From Mesostigma viride (Eukaryota > Streptophyta > Mesostigmatophyceae > Mesostigmatales > Mesostigmataceae), in contig RPFO01000084.1 in the NCBI GenBank assembly GCA_009746045.1, forward strand, positions 1,860,816-1,924,815: DNA of 64,000 nt, written 5' to 3'. Below, one piece after another: positions 1 through 11,416 of the stretch. Positions within the stretch are counted from its first letter, which is position 1. Every line of letters begins with the position of its first letter. The translations under genes were made by a program, and so were the position numbers. The notes below the pieces were generated by a model, which did not search any database, was not told where the DNA came from, and worked only from the letters and a program-made list of their open reading frames with translations.

Positions 1-172
1 AGCCCAACACCACATCCACGCATGCATGCCAGCCACCCACGCACGCAAGCCAGCCAGACACCACACCCACGCACGCATGCCAGCCACCCACCACACCCAC
101 GCACGCATGCTAGCCCACCACCACACCCACACATGCATGCCACGCATCCACCACACCCACGCATGCATGCTA
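1..172 (+). repeat. Minisatellite of about 30-bp units
   Basis: Roughly five tandem copies of a unit built on CCACACCCACGCACGCATGC, with small variations such as GCTAGC at unit ends. The array runs to about position 172, where it abruptly gives way to LINE endonuclease coding sequence. It is open in two frames, but the His/Pro/Thr-rich translation is just the repeat. It may continue upstream of the window. Either the repeat expanded at the truncated 5' end of the LINE or the LINE inserted next to it. Confidence 0.85.
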
Positions 173-1290
173 GCGTTGGTTACGCACCCCACTCCGGCCA
201 CCCAGAACAAGACCGCAAGGGCTTCTTTGCAGCGCTGGAGAACCTGGCGAACGGCATCCCTGGTCGCAACTACCTCGCTCTGCTGTTGGACGCCAACGCC
301 ACGCTACCACCGGGTACTGGCGGATGTCAGCACGCCCCCAACGGTACGGTCTCCAATGCCAACACTGAACTTTTTGCTGATTTGCTTACGACATGCGATT
401 TGGTCACTGCCAACACCCGCTTTCCACATAGTCCAGATGCTTTGGTCACACACACCTCGCCAACTGGCACTGAACGCTGCATCGACTATGTTGTAATGCG
501 CAAGCGTCATCAAGGATCTGTACTAGCTGCTCGCTCGCATGTGATCCCCCTGGTGCGCTCCGATCATCGCATCGTCACCGCCCGCATCCGCCTGCGATTC
601 CCCTCGCCCTTTCGTAAGCACGTGGCACCACCTGATTTGCGCACACTTCAGTTGCTCGAGAAATCTGACGACGCTCTGGAGGACTTCCCTGAAAAACGCG
701 CCCACAAGCGCGCCGCAGAGGCGTTCGTCGACGCGCTGGACATCCCGGCCAGCCACGCCCAGCTGTTCGCTGCCGGCCCGGCATCGGCCCTTCGGCACCT
801 CGCTGACAAGCTGCCCGCGGCCGGGGCCCTACTGCCCCCCGCCGCCCGCCCCGCTTCACCAGCCTGCACCGGCTCCCCGCCGTCATCCAGGCCCGGCAAG
901 CCCTGCGCGACAACAGCGACCCCGCCCGCTACGCCCGCCTCAAAGCCGATTACCACTCGGCCATCCGGCAGGCGACCAAGGAGCAGGAGGACCTTCATGT
1001 CCGCGAGTACTTCGCCCACCTCAAGGACCAGCACGGCAAGTACGCCTGGACCCGCCTGCGTCACGCCCAACGGCCCGCCGGCGGCGCGCAGCCGGCGCCG
1101 CGGACGCTCTCTGGCTCACCGCAGCAGCAGCTCGACCAGTGGTATTCCTCCCAGTCCCGGCTGCTCGGCGCCCCCCCGCCGCCTCCGCCGCTTGGCCCTC
1201 TGGCGGCCGCACGCCTGGCAGTAGCACCGGCGGACGTCCCTGCGCCGCCCACGCCGCCCGCCGCTGAGCAGGACTTAACACGTACCCAGC
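173..1290 (+). pseudogene. LINE endonuclease C-terminus and linker (frameshifted)
   Basis: Frame 1 to about 840 encodes the C-terminal half of an APE-like endonuclease. The segment LALLLDANA sits where family members have the G-D-F-N region. ERCIDYVVMRK matches the R-I-D-Y strand, and SDHRIVTARIRLR is the S-D-H catalytic end, with the His that closes the active site. The N-terminal catalytic half is missing, replaced by the minisatellite. From about 852 the reading continues in another frame as a charged linker (QARQALRDNSDPARYARL and following), so one frameshift lies near 840. In the intact LINE this protein nicks target DNA to prime reverse transcription. Here it is non-functional. Confidence 0.75.
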
Positions 1291-1291
1291 C

Positions 1292-3045
1292 CTGACGGAA
1301 CCCCTGGCCGACCCCAACGAGCTCCCGCCGTTCACCGAGCTCGAGCTGAGCACCGCCGCCAAGCAACTCCGCTTCTACGCCGCCGTTGGACCTGACCAGC
1401 TCCCAGCCCCGGTGATTAAACTGACGGCGCTCACGGGGTTCCTGCTTGACGTCTGCAACCGGCGGATCCTGCTTGCCGACGCGCCGCCGATTCCTGAGTG
1501 GCAGCACAGCTACCGTATTATGCTGTACAAAAACAAAGGTTCCCCTGATGACCCCGCCAACTACAGAGGAGCAGAGGAGTCTGCATCCAGAGCGCCGCAC
1601 TCAAGTTGTTCATGCGCATGATCCTCAACCGCCTCCGTTCTGCTCTCGACTGTCACCTTGGGGAAAGTCAAATGGGCTTCCGTCCTGGGCGCAACACCGT
1701 CAATTGGCCATCTTCGTCGCGCGTCGCCTCTTCGAGGAAATCGCTCTCCTGCAACCTGGTGAGTTTCCCGCCATACTGATCTTCGTCGACTTCATCAAGG
1801 CTTTTGATTCTGTCCGCTGGGACGCTCTATATGGGCTGTACTTGCTCGCGCTCGCGTCCCCACTCCCCTGATTACCGTCATCCGCACGCTGTATGAGGGG
1901 TCGACCACTTCGGTGCGCACTCAACACGGCATTACCCCGCCCTGCCCACTCGGCAGACCGGCGTCTGGCAGGGTTGCGTCCTGTCGCCGTACCTGTTTAT
2001 TATTGTAGTGGATTATGTTATGCGCCAGGCACGTGCTCGCTTTGCTAGCATTGCAGGCCGTGCCCCTGGCGTAGCGATCACGAACGAGCTTGGGGAAGGG
2101 GGGCCGACTAACCAGCAGAATTTACTAGCTGACCTCATTTATGCCGACGACATCACGCTAATCGAGAAGCCGGAGTCTGCCCAACTTTGGCTGGACTGCC
2201 TGGCGCTCGAGGCTCGGGCGCCGGTTGGTCTAGAAATCAGCCCCAAAACGGAGGCCCTGGCCCTCGGCATGGCAGGGCCCCCACCCACACTCCGCCTCTT
2301 AGACGATGCCGAGGTCAACTACCCTCCTTCAGGCCGCTTCAAGCTGCTCGGCAGTTGGCTTCCCAACTGCGAGGACGACATGACGACACGGATCGGCATG
2401 GCGTGGGCGCACCTCCATGACCACCGCCGCTGGTGGAGCAACCCCGCCCTACCCCGGATCGTCAAGCGTGACCTCTTCAAGGTCGTCATTCTGACGATCC
2501 TGACCTACGGCGCCGAGACGTGGACACTGACGCAGGAGCTGGAGCAACGACTCGACGGCGCCGTCACCAAGATGCTGCGCCAGGCCCTTAACATCCCCCT
2601 TGGTTTGCACATTAGTAATGAGGATTTGTATGCTGATTTGCCCTGTGTTTCCCACATTATTAGGCACAGGCGCCTGGGCCTAGCCGGGCACCTGGCCCGC
2701 ACAGATCAGGTAGATACCTCAGATAGACTAGCTGACACCAAGCCCGCCCAGCCTGGGCGATATGTCCTCACCTGGCATGCCCCCGGCCGCGCGCGGCAGG
2801 GCCGCCACCCGTGGACTTTTCGTGATAGACTCGGCATGGACATGTGCTACACTAGACGTGACGGGCTCACCCCCGGGCAGCCTCCTGGTTTGTCTGTAAT
2901 ATGGAGGCAGATGGTGCGCAAGGATAGATGGCAAGTAGTGATGAAGGAGACCACCCACAAGCCTGTGGGGGCTCCGCGTGTGACCAAGTATGGCATTCAT
3001 AGCGATTCGGGCCGCGGTGCCCACACCCCTGTAACTAGGACCTAG
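1292..3045 (+). pseudogene. LINE reverse transcriptase (frameshifted)
   Basis: Reverse transcriptase blocks appear in order but in three frames. Around 1392-1560, frame 2 gives the entry blocks, ending YRIMLYKNKGSPDDPANYRG. Around 1570-1700, a second frame gives SALDCHLGESQMGFRPGRNT. Around 1770-1830, a third gives ILIFVDFIKAFDSVRWDAL, the first catalytic Asp block. From 2008 an uninterrupted frame gives LLADLIYADDITLIEK, the Y-A-D-D active site, then the thumb and the TYGAETWT and LGLAGHLARTDQ motifs, ending at TAG 3043-3045. At least three frameshifts make it inactive. It would have copied LINE RNA at the nicked target. Confidence 0.85.
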
Positions 3046-3121
3046 ATAGCTTATACCATCCATTCCATCCCATGTTCCCCTCCCACTGAGGACTTATGCT
3101 CACGTGACGCAGTCACGTGTC

Positions 3122-3151
3122 TATTAATTAATTAATTAATTAATTAATTAG
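3122..3151 (+). repeat. LINE 3' simple-repeat tail (TTAA)n
   Basis: About seven tandem copies of a 4-bp TTAA/ATTA unit follow the LINE coding end by about 75 bases. Similar AT-rich 4- or 5-bp tails sit at the 3' ends of the other LINE-like insertions here (4117-4140, 17121-17143, 24838-24862). This fits a simple-repeat terminus in place of poly(A). Confidence 0.75.
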
Positions 3152-4116
3152 GTCATCCAGTCATGATGTTTGATGCATGTATGATGCTGTATAACTTATA
3201 CAACACCTATTTTCAACGTTTCGACCCTCCAAGCTCACTATGGCCCCGTTTATGGGGCTCGTGTCGTTGCGTAATGTTGTGAAGGGCTCTCATGTTTCCC
3301 ACTGCGTTGTACTGCGTTGTAATTGTGATGCTAATGAAAAATAGCTCCAGTGGCCCAATGGGCCTGAGTTTTGTTTCACAGAGCCTGCATATGTTGCCCA
3401 TAGCTCGTGCAAGAAGCCAGATTTTTTTCATGAACCATTTGTGAATAAGCACATAACTTGTGACCTAGGGTCAAGAAATCGCGGTCATGGTCAGACCCCC
3501 CCTGTATTCAAACCAGTGTATCTCTCTAATGAATAAGCTTTTTGTATGTCTGAGTAGCTCAAAAAATCCTTTGATTTATGGGCTTTCAGGAAAGTATATA
3601 CATGACCATGAAAAAAAATTTTCCTTAGGTGCTATACGCGTTCTAAAAAAAGCTTACAACGCGATATATCGCGTTCTAATTAAAAAAACACGGGCAGAAC
3701 ATGTGGCAGAATTATTCATGAACATGGTCACAGCTTATGTTCAAAATTTGGCCAGTGTAGACATGCAGCCACCGAATAACATCAGCCAAAAAAAAACTGT
3801 CATGGCTGGCTTTATTGAGACATCAACCATCAGCCAAATAAATGTCATGGCTGGATTTCTCATTCGACATCAATCATCAGCCGAATAACTGTCATGGCTG
3901 GATTTCTTGTACCAGCAATCATTCAGGCAGAATCTTATGATACCATCAGCCGTTGCATCACCGGCTGTCAATGACCCCTGTCACAGGTACTGGGCCATCA
4001 TTCCATGTGGGCTGAAAAAAAACCATCACCATTCCCACGAAAAACCATTGCCTGAAATGATCAGGGTATACAGGCTGTACTATATGGGCTCCATCTTACG
4101 TGGTTCCCCTTCAGGA
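3152..4116. other. No gene recognised; short tandem repeats at 3770-3925
   Basis: An open frame at 3487-3888 has no recognisable domain and runs through a repeat, so I do not call it a gene. About three copies of a 45-55 bp unit containing CATCAGCCRAATAA and TGTCATGGCTGG occupy 3770-3925. A perfect 18-bp palindrome, AACGCGATATATCGCGTT, lies at 3658-3675. Nothing else is supported. Confidence 0.6.
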
Positions 4117-4925
4117 TTAAATTAAATTAAATTAAATTATAACATGCCTCCGTGGGGAGGTCATGTAGCACATATTCCATGATGGATGGGGTGGAGGAAG
4201 CCGCGTGATCGAACTATACTAACTCTAAGCTATCTAGAAAATCCTAACTACACTACTCATCAAAACGCCGCCTCCGCTTGGGGGGAGGTGGCTTGCCCAC
4301 AGGGTCGGGCCGGGCGTGTGCGCCTAATGACAATCTTCTTCCACCGCGTCTTGTCCTGCATGACAGTCCAAAGACGGGAGAGAGAGTGGATGCGGTGCTC
4401 AAACTGGGCTGGGACCACTAGGTCGTCCAGCAACATCTGAACGTAGTTCGTGACAGGTTAATTCCCTATCCGTTTGGGAATGTCCTCGGGGCCAGGCCAG
4501 GTCAGAATGTGCCGCCCTGGCTGGCCAAGCCGCTGGGGGCCGGCCAGACCGAGGGTGGTGTCGACCTGGCTGGTGCGGGCAAGGTGTCCTACAAATGCTA
4601 TCCTACGCTGCCTAATCTCGTCCGAAACACGAGGCATGCCATGATACAAAGATTCTGATGACGGACGCTCGGAAAAACCTACGTTAAGGACCTGTCGGAG
4701 CATCCTGTAAACCGTGCCGTCTAGCCGAGCTGCCAGTTTGGGTGGGAGGGTCCACGCCTCGGCGCCATACGTGAGCACCGTGAGGACGAGGACCTTGAAG
4801 AGCATGCGCTTGCGGTGCCCGCCCAGGCCCTTCAGGATTGATCACACCTAACCCTGGAAAATTCCGTCTTCTGCCCAAGCCCTTAGCATGGGGCACAACC
4901 ACACATAGGCTGGCAGGCAATTAAT
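4117..4925 (-). pseudogene. 5'-truncated LINE fragment, minus strand
   Basis: The minus strand of 4458-4805 encodes VLVLTVLTYGAEAWTL and RRIAFVGHLARTSQVDTT, matching the C-terminal part of the LINE at 173-3151 (LTILTYGAETWTL; LGLAGHLARTDQVDT). The 3' end is on the left, with an (AATTA)n-type tail at 4117-4140. The 3' untranslated sequence at about 4140-4300 is repeated, inverted, at 24610-24862. Homology fades at about 4840-4925, so the copy is strongly 5'-truncated, as is usual for LINE insertions. Confidence 0.8.
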
Positions 4926-6699
4926 CTATCTTCACGTGTTGCATGAGCCATATGCCTAGAATCTCCTTAGGCATGCATTCACGTGGCTTCATGGACTTCA
5001 ATAAATCATGCCCATGGTTGTATAGACGCCATCAGCTGGAAAATGCACAATCATTAGGCACTGTCATCCAGCTGGACACCAACGAGGATTCTCACCATGC
5101 CTGCGCACAAACCACACGCACTTTTGCATGATAGACAACAAAGGAAAAGAAAATAGCAACAAAGCATCTGGGCTACACAACCAGACTTCCCAGGAAAGTT
5201 TCGGAATCAACCAGCAAATAACCATACACTGGAAGACTTCTTGACGCACCACAGCATCAAGGCAAAGAGGAAAGAAAATCTTTCATTCAAGCATGCAAAA
5301 TATACTGTGCCCTTAAGCCAAACGTAAAGCTTTCTGGCTTCAAAAGCCGCTGTTGAAAACACAAGCACATCAATCAACGCAAAGGCTGATTGCAAAATTC
5401 AGCAGGCGCTTTAAAACAGCCTAGCTAACGTTAGAAACCATTCGCCAGCTTTAACGAGGAATAGACGTCTCAAGAGCTGACGCTTTTAGTCGCATAGAAA
5501 ATCCGCCACCTTGCAGGATTTCCTCTTGGTCGAGACAGCTATAACAACCATCTCACCGAACTCACGAAATCTTGAAAAGAAAACATGCAGGGCACTTACA
5601 CGCGTCAGTCGAATACAAACCGTGCACAAACCAGCGCAGATATACCGCCTGTGCTGTCCCGGGAAAGAAAAGAAGACCATGACGGATGTATACCGCAGTC
5701 CGTGACCACCTTGATGATCCGCCTTGCAAACAAAGCTTGTAAATTCCAGCTTGCACGACTTCAAGCGTTTACTTTCGCACAGTAGCTCTCGGATCCAATC
5801 CGGTTTTACATGGTGATGCGGCGCTGGCCTTAACCACACGCCTCGATGAAGAGCTAAGCCGCTGCGGAATTTCCGTCACAGCGCTATACAGCTTCCAGCC
5901 CGTCACAAGAGCTAACCTAAATTTCCTGGCTTGCCCAAACCATGGCTGGCCGATACCCAATTATCATCAAGTGAGCTACGGCTAACCACTGACGGACTTC
6001 TTGCATAGAATTCGTCAAGGCGACCAAACCGACCAGAAAATTCAATGGCCTTCCATTTTCACATCAGCTCTTCATCACTGAAGGTTGCAACGAACCTTCC
6101 CAATACAAGTTAAGCTGGACACACTTGCGTGTGCTCAGCTTTCTGATGCGACCATTGGGTTCATAATTCATCATGATTGTCTTTATTCATGGACAACAAT
6201 AATACTGGCTCTTATGAGGTTGCGTTGACCATGAGGTCAACAACCTTGTCGGTCCAATTCATCCGATGGACTCAAATCAGATACGCACTGCCTTGCGCAG
6301 CAATTCCATACAGTATAATGCTTTTCGCATCCACTTTCCGTCCGTCAACGCAAGTCAGCAACCATTTGCGTCAACAAATCCAGTACGTCGGATCCACGTC
6401 AAACATCTGTACTATGGACCCTTCTAGAAGCTCATTGCAGCAACCAACTACTCAGCACTGCGGATACTTGATGCACACAGGACCTTGCTTCCGCATCATG
6501 CCTGTCCGGCGCTCAACCTCATGGCGCCGCGCCACAAGCGTAGATACTACCAAGGATAATATATACAGCTCGGATCCTTAGTAGCTGGTTGGCTGCTACA
6601 GATCTTTGCTTGTTGTACTATCATTTATTGGCCGATAGTAGTTCTTTCAGCGTTGTACTAGTTTGTACTAACTTGGCCATCCTAAGCCACCCGGCTCAA
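4926..6699. other. No recognisable feature
   Basis: Only short unrelated open frames are present. I see no domain, tandem array, RNA gene or long inverted repeat. The right boundary is where homology to element B's 3' untranslated region starts, near TTAAGCCCAGG at about 6700. Confidence 0.6.
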
Positions 6700-6939
6700 C
6701 TGTTAAGCCCAGGAGTCATTCATGCCAGGCTGTGGCTCTGCTGGGGAATTAAACCCCACCCGGCAACCGGCCTCCAGGTGACCTGGAACTTTCAGTTTGA
6801 ACAAGACATGCACAACAATCAGATTCACAAGATGAGAATAACATGGTTATGTTTTATTCAAGCAATATATAACCCAGAATGTGGCTCCCTGGCAACCATG
6901 TGCCACATGGTCACACAACCAGGTTCTTTATTAGCAAAC

Positions 6940-7179
6940 CAATCCAAGAGAGATGAGGATAGCCGCTATACACTACCGCCTCGTCTGCCATTACAGTAGA
7001 GGACAGCTCGGATGAGGATTACATCCCCATCTAGTGCTGGGGGATGATGCGGTTGGGGGATGATGCAGACGATGTTTGTTTAAACTTTTGTGTAATTATT
7101 TTTCTAATGAGATTAGTTAGCATAGTACTCCGTGGCATGCCTTTGCGCATGACACGCAAGTACTTACTTACTTACTTAC
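6940..7179 (+). mobile_element. 240-bp SINE- or LINE-like insertion with (CTTA)n tail
   Basis: The 12-bp direct repeat TTATTAGCAAAC flanks this segment at 6928-6939 and 7180-7191. Element B has a single uninterrupted copy of the site (near 23715). The insert ends in a (CTTA)n tail at about 7160-7179. A long target duplication plus a simple-repeat tail is the mark of target-primed reverse transcription. No coding sequence is visible, so it is either a SINE or a very short LINE 3' end. Confidence 0.8.
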
Positions 7180-7552
7180 TTATTAGCAAACAGGTTGAAA
7201 GAAGCACTAGAAACTGAGACATATGTACAGCAACCTGTAAGAACCAGCATTCGGGCTGCCCTTGCATGGCCTAACTGTTTGAGGCCAAAGGCGTCGACTT
7301 AAATCTGGCGACTCTTCTGAAACCCCATGGGAAGGGCCAGGCAGGATTCTCAGCTGGCAGGAGTGTATTCCCAACCAACTCCTGTCCAGGAGGGTGTACC
7401 TAACCCTGAAGGACCGGTTGTTAACCAATAAAAACCAGTCACCACTTGGTCTTTTGGTCAAACAACCCACCGGGGACACCCAAGCTGAAGCAAGGCCTGG
7501 TCTCTGTGGCCGCCCGTGCAAGGGGTCCATGAGCCCACGGAGCAGGGGGTAC

Positions 7553-7585
7553 AGTTAAAGCCCGACCGGCTAGAGTTACTCAACT
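7553..7585. mobile_element. 33-bp micro-insertion with LTR-like ends and 5-bp duplication
   Basis: Element B reads straight through this site (near 24087). Element A has 33 extra bases beginning AGTTA and ending CTCAACT, flanked by the direct repeat GGTAC (7548-7552 and 7586-7590). The ends resemble the AGTTAG...C(T/C)AACT termini of the LTR elements here, and the 5-bp duplication is their size. It disrupts the last codons of element A's RNase H. I infer an extreme internal deletion product of an LTR element. Confidence 0.6.
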
Positions 7586-9221
7586 GGTACTGCCGCTCCG
7601 CCTTCTCCTCCAGCTTGGTGAGGGCATCTGCAGGGTTGTCCACACCAGGCACATGTTCAATGTGAGCTAGGTAGGACATCTCCTTGAGCAGCAGATAATC
7701 AAGATCCCTGCTCCTGGCCAGCTGCCTGTGCACAAATTGCACCATGCCCATGCTATTAGTCCTCACCAGTGTGTGCAGCTGCAACCTACAGGAAGCCACT
7801 TGACATAGCTGGTAGAAGAGCTCCCTCAAGTAAAGAGCAGTATGCAGCCCTTCACAGATTGCCCTGCACTCAGCAATATCACTGCTGGGGGTAACCTTAT
7901 TCTGCAACCGACTGTACCAGGTGACTAGAGAGGTATGGTCTTGCTCCAGGGTAACTAGTGCTGCTGCCCTGCCCCTGACCTCAGTAACCTTCCTATTGTC
8001 CATAGAACTGTCCACATAGAGGACCATGTCAAGGGGCTTGTACAAATCCACAGGACCCAATTTGAGAGGGGGAGACATTATGACAGCCTGCACCACACTC
8101 TCAGCACCCACCTCAACCAGCTGGGAATCAGTAAGTCGACTCAAAACCAGCATGTCAGGGGCACAAATACTTGCAAGCCATGCCAGCGTGCCCCTGATAG
8201 TAGCACACCTAGCCTGCGTGATGGGCTCCTGCAATGCATCTACAATCTGCTGTGGGTAGTCCTTACCACCCTCCATCTTGATGAACCACGAGCCCTGCGC
8301 CTGGAACAGTGTAGCCTGCATGCCACAGAAGACCATGGGCTCATTCTCCACCATGTGCTGTATCTTACCCAGCTCAAACCGCTTCTGGATCTTGGCCAAA
8401 ACAGCCTCAACCCAGTCTGGTGGACCTATGATGAGGTGCAGGTCATCACCATGTAGGGAGGCAAAGACAGGGAGGCCATTATGGGACCCTTGGAACAGAC
8501 AGGGATCCACTGGAGACACAGAAAAGCCACAGGTACTCTTCAAGAATTTCTCTAGGCTCTTCCTCCAGATGATGGGACTGGACCTGAGACCTTCCAACCC
8601 TTTTAGAATTCTCAGGTACCTGGCCTTTATCTCTGCTCTCCATACAGCAGGTACAGTCACAAAGAAAGGAGGGATATATCTCTCCAAGTCTGCCTAGCCT
8701 GATCTTGGTCACCCTTGAGAAAAGCCCTCTTGAAATCAATCAGCACAGAGCTATAGGGCACACCCTTAACCAGAAAAGACAGAAATATGCACAGCAGAAT
8801 CCTCCACGTGTCATGCAGCATCCGTGGAGTATAGAGCTCCTCATCTAACAACTGGCCAGTGCCATGATATTCGGTTACAACTGGTCTAACATGTGGCACC
8901 TGGACACCATCCACCTCGATCCTTGAGCTTGAGGACAAACATCAATCTCAGCAGCTGGTGAACTTCTGGCAGCTCATCCACAGGTTCCGCACAGTTGGAA
9001 ACTATCCACTCATGCCCAGAGGCAACAAAGCCAAGAGTCCATGCCTTAGCCATCTTGGGGCTTTGCATCATCTCGACTAACTGGCGCCAGGGAATAGGAC
9101 TGTGAGCAGCTATCTGGTACCTGTTTACCCCTAACTGCCGTGGATCAAAGGTGGTTGGGATGATTAACAGGTCCTCAGCTAATAATGGGCTCCTGACCTT
9201 GGGGACCCTCAACATGCTGAC
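7586..9221 (-). pseudogene. Element A reverse transcriptase-RNase H
   Basis: Starting near 9200, the minus strand encodes the copia-type RT: TLGFVASGHEWIVSNCAEPV, then SSVLIDFKRAFLKGDQ (first catalytic Asp block), the polymerase box LHGDDLHLI at 8436-8456 (HGDD instead of YxDD), and GMLAWLAS-like and LVLSRLTDSQL segments. RNase H follows with VLYVDSSMDNRKV, AECRAICEGLHTALYL and VPGVDNPADALTKLEEKAE, the last being the ADALTK end typical of Ty1/copia. A GATC insertion at 8918-8921 and a 2-bp insertion near 8674 shift the frame, and the 33-bp insertion removes the C-terminus. The intact enzyme makes cDNA in the particle. Confidence 0.88.
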
Positions 9222-10566
9222 CATAGTCCGCTGACCCATTTTTGGCACTTTCATACCCCTGAAAATGAAAAAAAACATAACTCACAGGCCACAACTCCAA
9301 ATACCCCCAACCAAGATGCTAGGAGTATCTACACTTCAAGGGCTTTTGGAATATGCAATAATACCACGGCTTTATCAAAGCATTTGGATGATCGATAGCT
9401 CTAGTCAAAGTTGGCCAAAAGACAATCTTTTTTCCCCAAGGAAAAGTTTACCCCCCACTTTTTTCCCAGGGAGGGTAGGGAACCTCAATACCAACATAGG
9501 ACAACTTAGTTGGATAGTCCAATGGGGGTTTCCTTGGGTCAGACCACCCGGATAACCCATTACCTCTATATAACGTGCTCATATATGTGTGTGGGTTACG
9601 CGCGTGTAAACAGCTATCTATGACATGCAACACAATAATGCATTATAAAAAGCTATAAAATGCATGCTGCCAAAAGTGCTTGAATACAAACACGTTGCCT
9701 ACCTGCACTAACGGAATGATACACTCCAAAGATATGCCATAAACTGGGCACTTTCTGGGCTGAAACCACTCTCTACAACAGGCATGAAAGCTTGCTGAAA
9801 TATGCAAAGATAAAATCGTCATATATATTGCATGGGAGACGAATTCCGCTGCAAACAACACGCATATACGTTGTCGTACCCAGCTCGTTCATGTCCCGCC
9901 CGGGGTCCGCTGGCCGGGACCACCATAACTCACAGATACCGTGGCTCTACGGGCATAGGCCGCCATAGCCGCGTCAAGCATGCATCCTTTATGATTACGA
10001 GGTTGATGTTTCGTTCAAAGATGACCTATAAATGCGTCCGCATTCGCAGCAAATGCTGCAGGGGACATCCCGTAGCAAACCTGGATGCTCGGGCTGGCGC
10101 AGACTGCCCGGCCATAAGGAGAAAATCGACATATGATAGGCGATGACTTGTCTGGCACTGACGACCAAGAAGGCAGTATTTTCCTACCTGTATTTTCCCA
10201 AACCTAAAAATCTGGCCATGCCTGACCTACGAAAATCACGCATCATCATTCTGAGCAACATTCTAAACCGTTTCTAGCCGCGAGACGCAAATTTCCCTGA
10301 TAACGGCACGTTGGCAGCCATATCTCGTTGCGCGCGCGGGAGTGAAAATTTCCCGCCAAAGTCACGTGATACTTTCTCAATGCACGTTGTAATTACCAAG
10401 CTATGGCGAATAACCCCCCCAAACCTATGCATCACCTTCGTCCCTAAGTGTTCCCAGACCCACCGGACAACTTCCCTCCGTCACGGGTGGCGCAGCGCTC
10501 CGGGAATTACGTGGTTTATTACGTGAAGTCAAAGTGTATGCGATCACATACACTTTTCGGACTATG
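9222..10566. mobile_element. 1,345-bp insertion of unknown type in element A
   Basis: Element A's coding sequence stops matching element B at about 9222 and resumes at about 10567. The interval begins CATAGTCCG and ends CGGACTATG, a 9-bp perfect terminal inverted repeat. I cannot define a target duplication with confidence. No open frame in it resembles a transposase, so it would be non-autonomous if it is a DNA transposon. Confidence 0.5.
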
Positions 10567-10909
10567 AGCCTTGACCGCCACAGCAAGACCCTGGGAATAG
10601 TGATATCTTTCAAGGGGGAGGCTGCCTCTGCCCTCTAGTGCCAACTCATCAGAGGTCAAGCTAACCCCTGGCATGCACAAGAAGTTCTGACCCAGGATGG
10701 CAGGCCCCTGATAGCCCTCTACCACACAGAACGTGGTGGGCACCCCTAAGATAGGCACACTCACTTCCCCTAGGATCTTCATGGACACCTTTCCTGAGAA
10801 ATCAGACACAGCAAGGCAACTGGGATGGGACATCTGCAAGCCTGCAGCATCCTCTTCCCTGATGACAGACACCTGTGAATTGGTATCTACCTCCATTGTA
10901 GCTGCCCAA
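10567..10909 (-). pseudogene. Element A protease-like domain (C-terminal part)
   Basis: The minus strand reads EVDTNSQVSVIREEDAAGL, then SDFSGKVSMKILGEVSVPI, LGVPTTFCVVEGYQGPAIL and GQNFLCMPGV. This looks like a retroviral-type aspartic protease: a D-T-x-S loop, a flap-like strand and a hydrophobic I-L-G segment. It is the same as in elements B and E. The expected Gly after D-T is Asn. The upstream part is separated by element D and resumes at 16155. The domain lies between integrase and RT, whereas copia elements usually have it before integrase. Confidence 0.75.
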
Positions 10910-10914
10910 CATGA

Positions 10915-11371
10915 AGTTAGATGAGATGCTTAGGCTGACACACGGATTTCCGGCCTGCGCGCCGCGTATTGCCTACCGCGGCTGAGCGGGACACCTCAGT
11001 ACAGTACGGCAGGGTGTACGGTACTGAGGTGTCATGTGGACCGATGTGCGGTTAGTGCCAGACTGTGCCTAGACTCTAGCTCGACCCGCCAGACCCGGGT
11101 TATCCGGTTCTGGACGGGCCGAGTGTAGTTGATGCTAGTGACGTGGTCGCATGGCATTGCAGTGTACAGTTGTCCACTGGTGAGGTGCTGCAGGTAGCAC
11201 CGCCATAGGCATATAGGCGTAGCACTGGGGAGTGCCGCAGCACCCGAGTTTGCCCAGACGTTCCATTCTGAGCCCTCAGCTTCCATTGCTCTCTCATTGT
11301 ATTATTGTAATACAATCATCATTCGCTCTCAGCTTCCGCAGTTGTTCGTCGTCCCTAGTCTCCATCCAACT
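10915..11371 (+). repeat. Element D 5' LTR (457 bp)
   Basis: The right boundary comes from the shared terminal sequence TCTCCATCCAACT, which recurs at the element's far end (16137-16149), and from the adjacent primer-binding-like TGGACTGAAAAG. Termini are AGTTAG...CCAACT, matching the AGTTAG...CTAACT ends of the other LTRs here. No second full copy exists in the window, so calling it an LTR rests on position and termini. Confidence 0.7.
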
Positions 11372-11383
11372 TGGACTGAAAAG
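11372..11383 (+). promoter_or_regulatory. Element D primer-binding site
   Basis: TGGACTGAAAAG immediately follows the LTR. The leading TGG is complementary to the CCA end of a tRNA. It is not the initiator-Met site common in plant copia elements. Elements C and F have TGGACTATTGG and TGGATTAGAAAA at the same place. Confidence 0.55.
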
Positions 11384-11416
11384 TTCGATATTTTTTTTAC
11401 AAGCAAAAAAAAAGAT

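Larger units (their letters stand above)
173..3151 (+). mobile_element. Degenerate non-LTR retrotransposon (LINE) with APE endonuclease and RT
   Basis: A 5'-truncated LINE in plus orientation: the C-terminal half of an apurinic-type endonuclease, a linker, a reverse transcriptase, and a C-terminal region with the motif LTYGAETWTLT followed by RHRRLGLAGHLARTDQ. These are typical of APE-bearing LINEs; the clade (RTE-, I- or CR1-like) cannot be fixed by eye. It ends in a (TTAA)n-type simple-repeat tail at 3122-3151. Frameshifts divide the coding sequence, so it is dead. A related fragment lies inverted at 4117-4925, and another 3' end is nested at 24610-24862. Confidence 0.85.

Noticed and set aside
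3487-3888. 133-codon open frame as a gene
   Set aside because: Its second half is the 45-55 bp tandem repeat and the first half has no recognisable domain.
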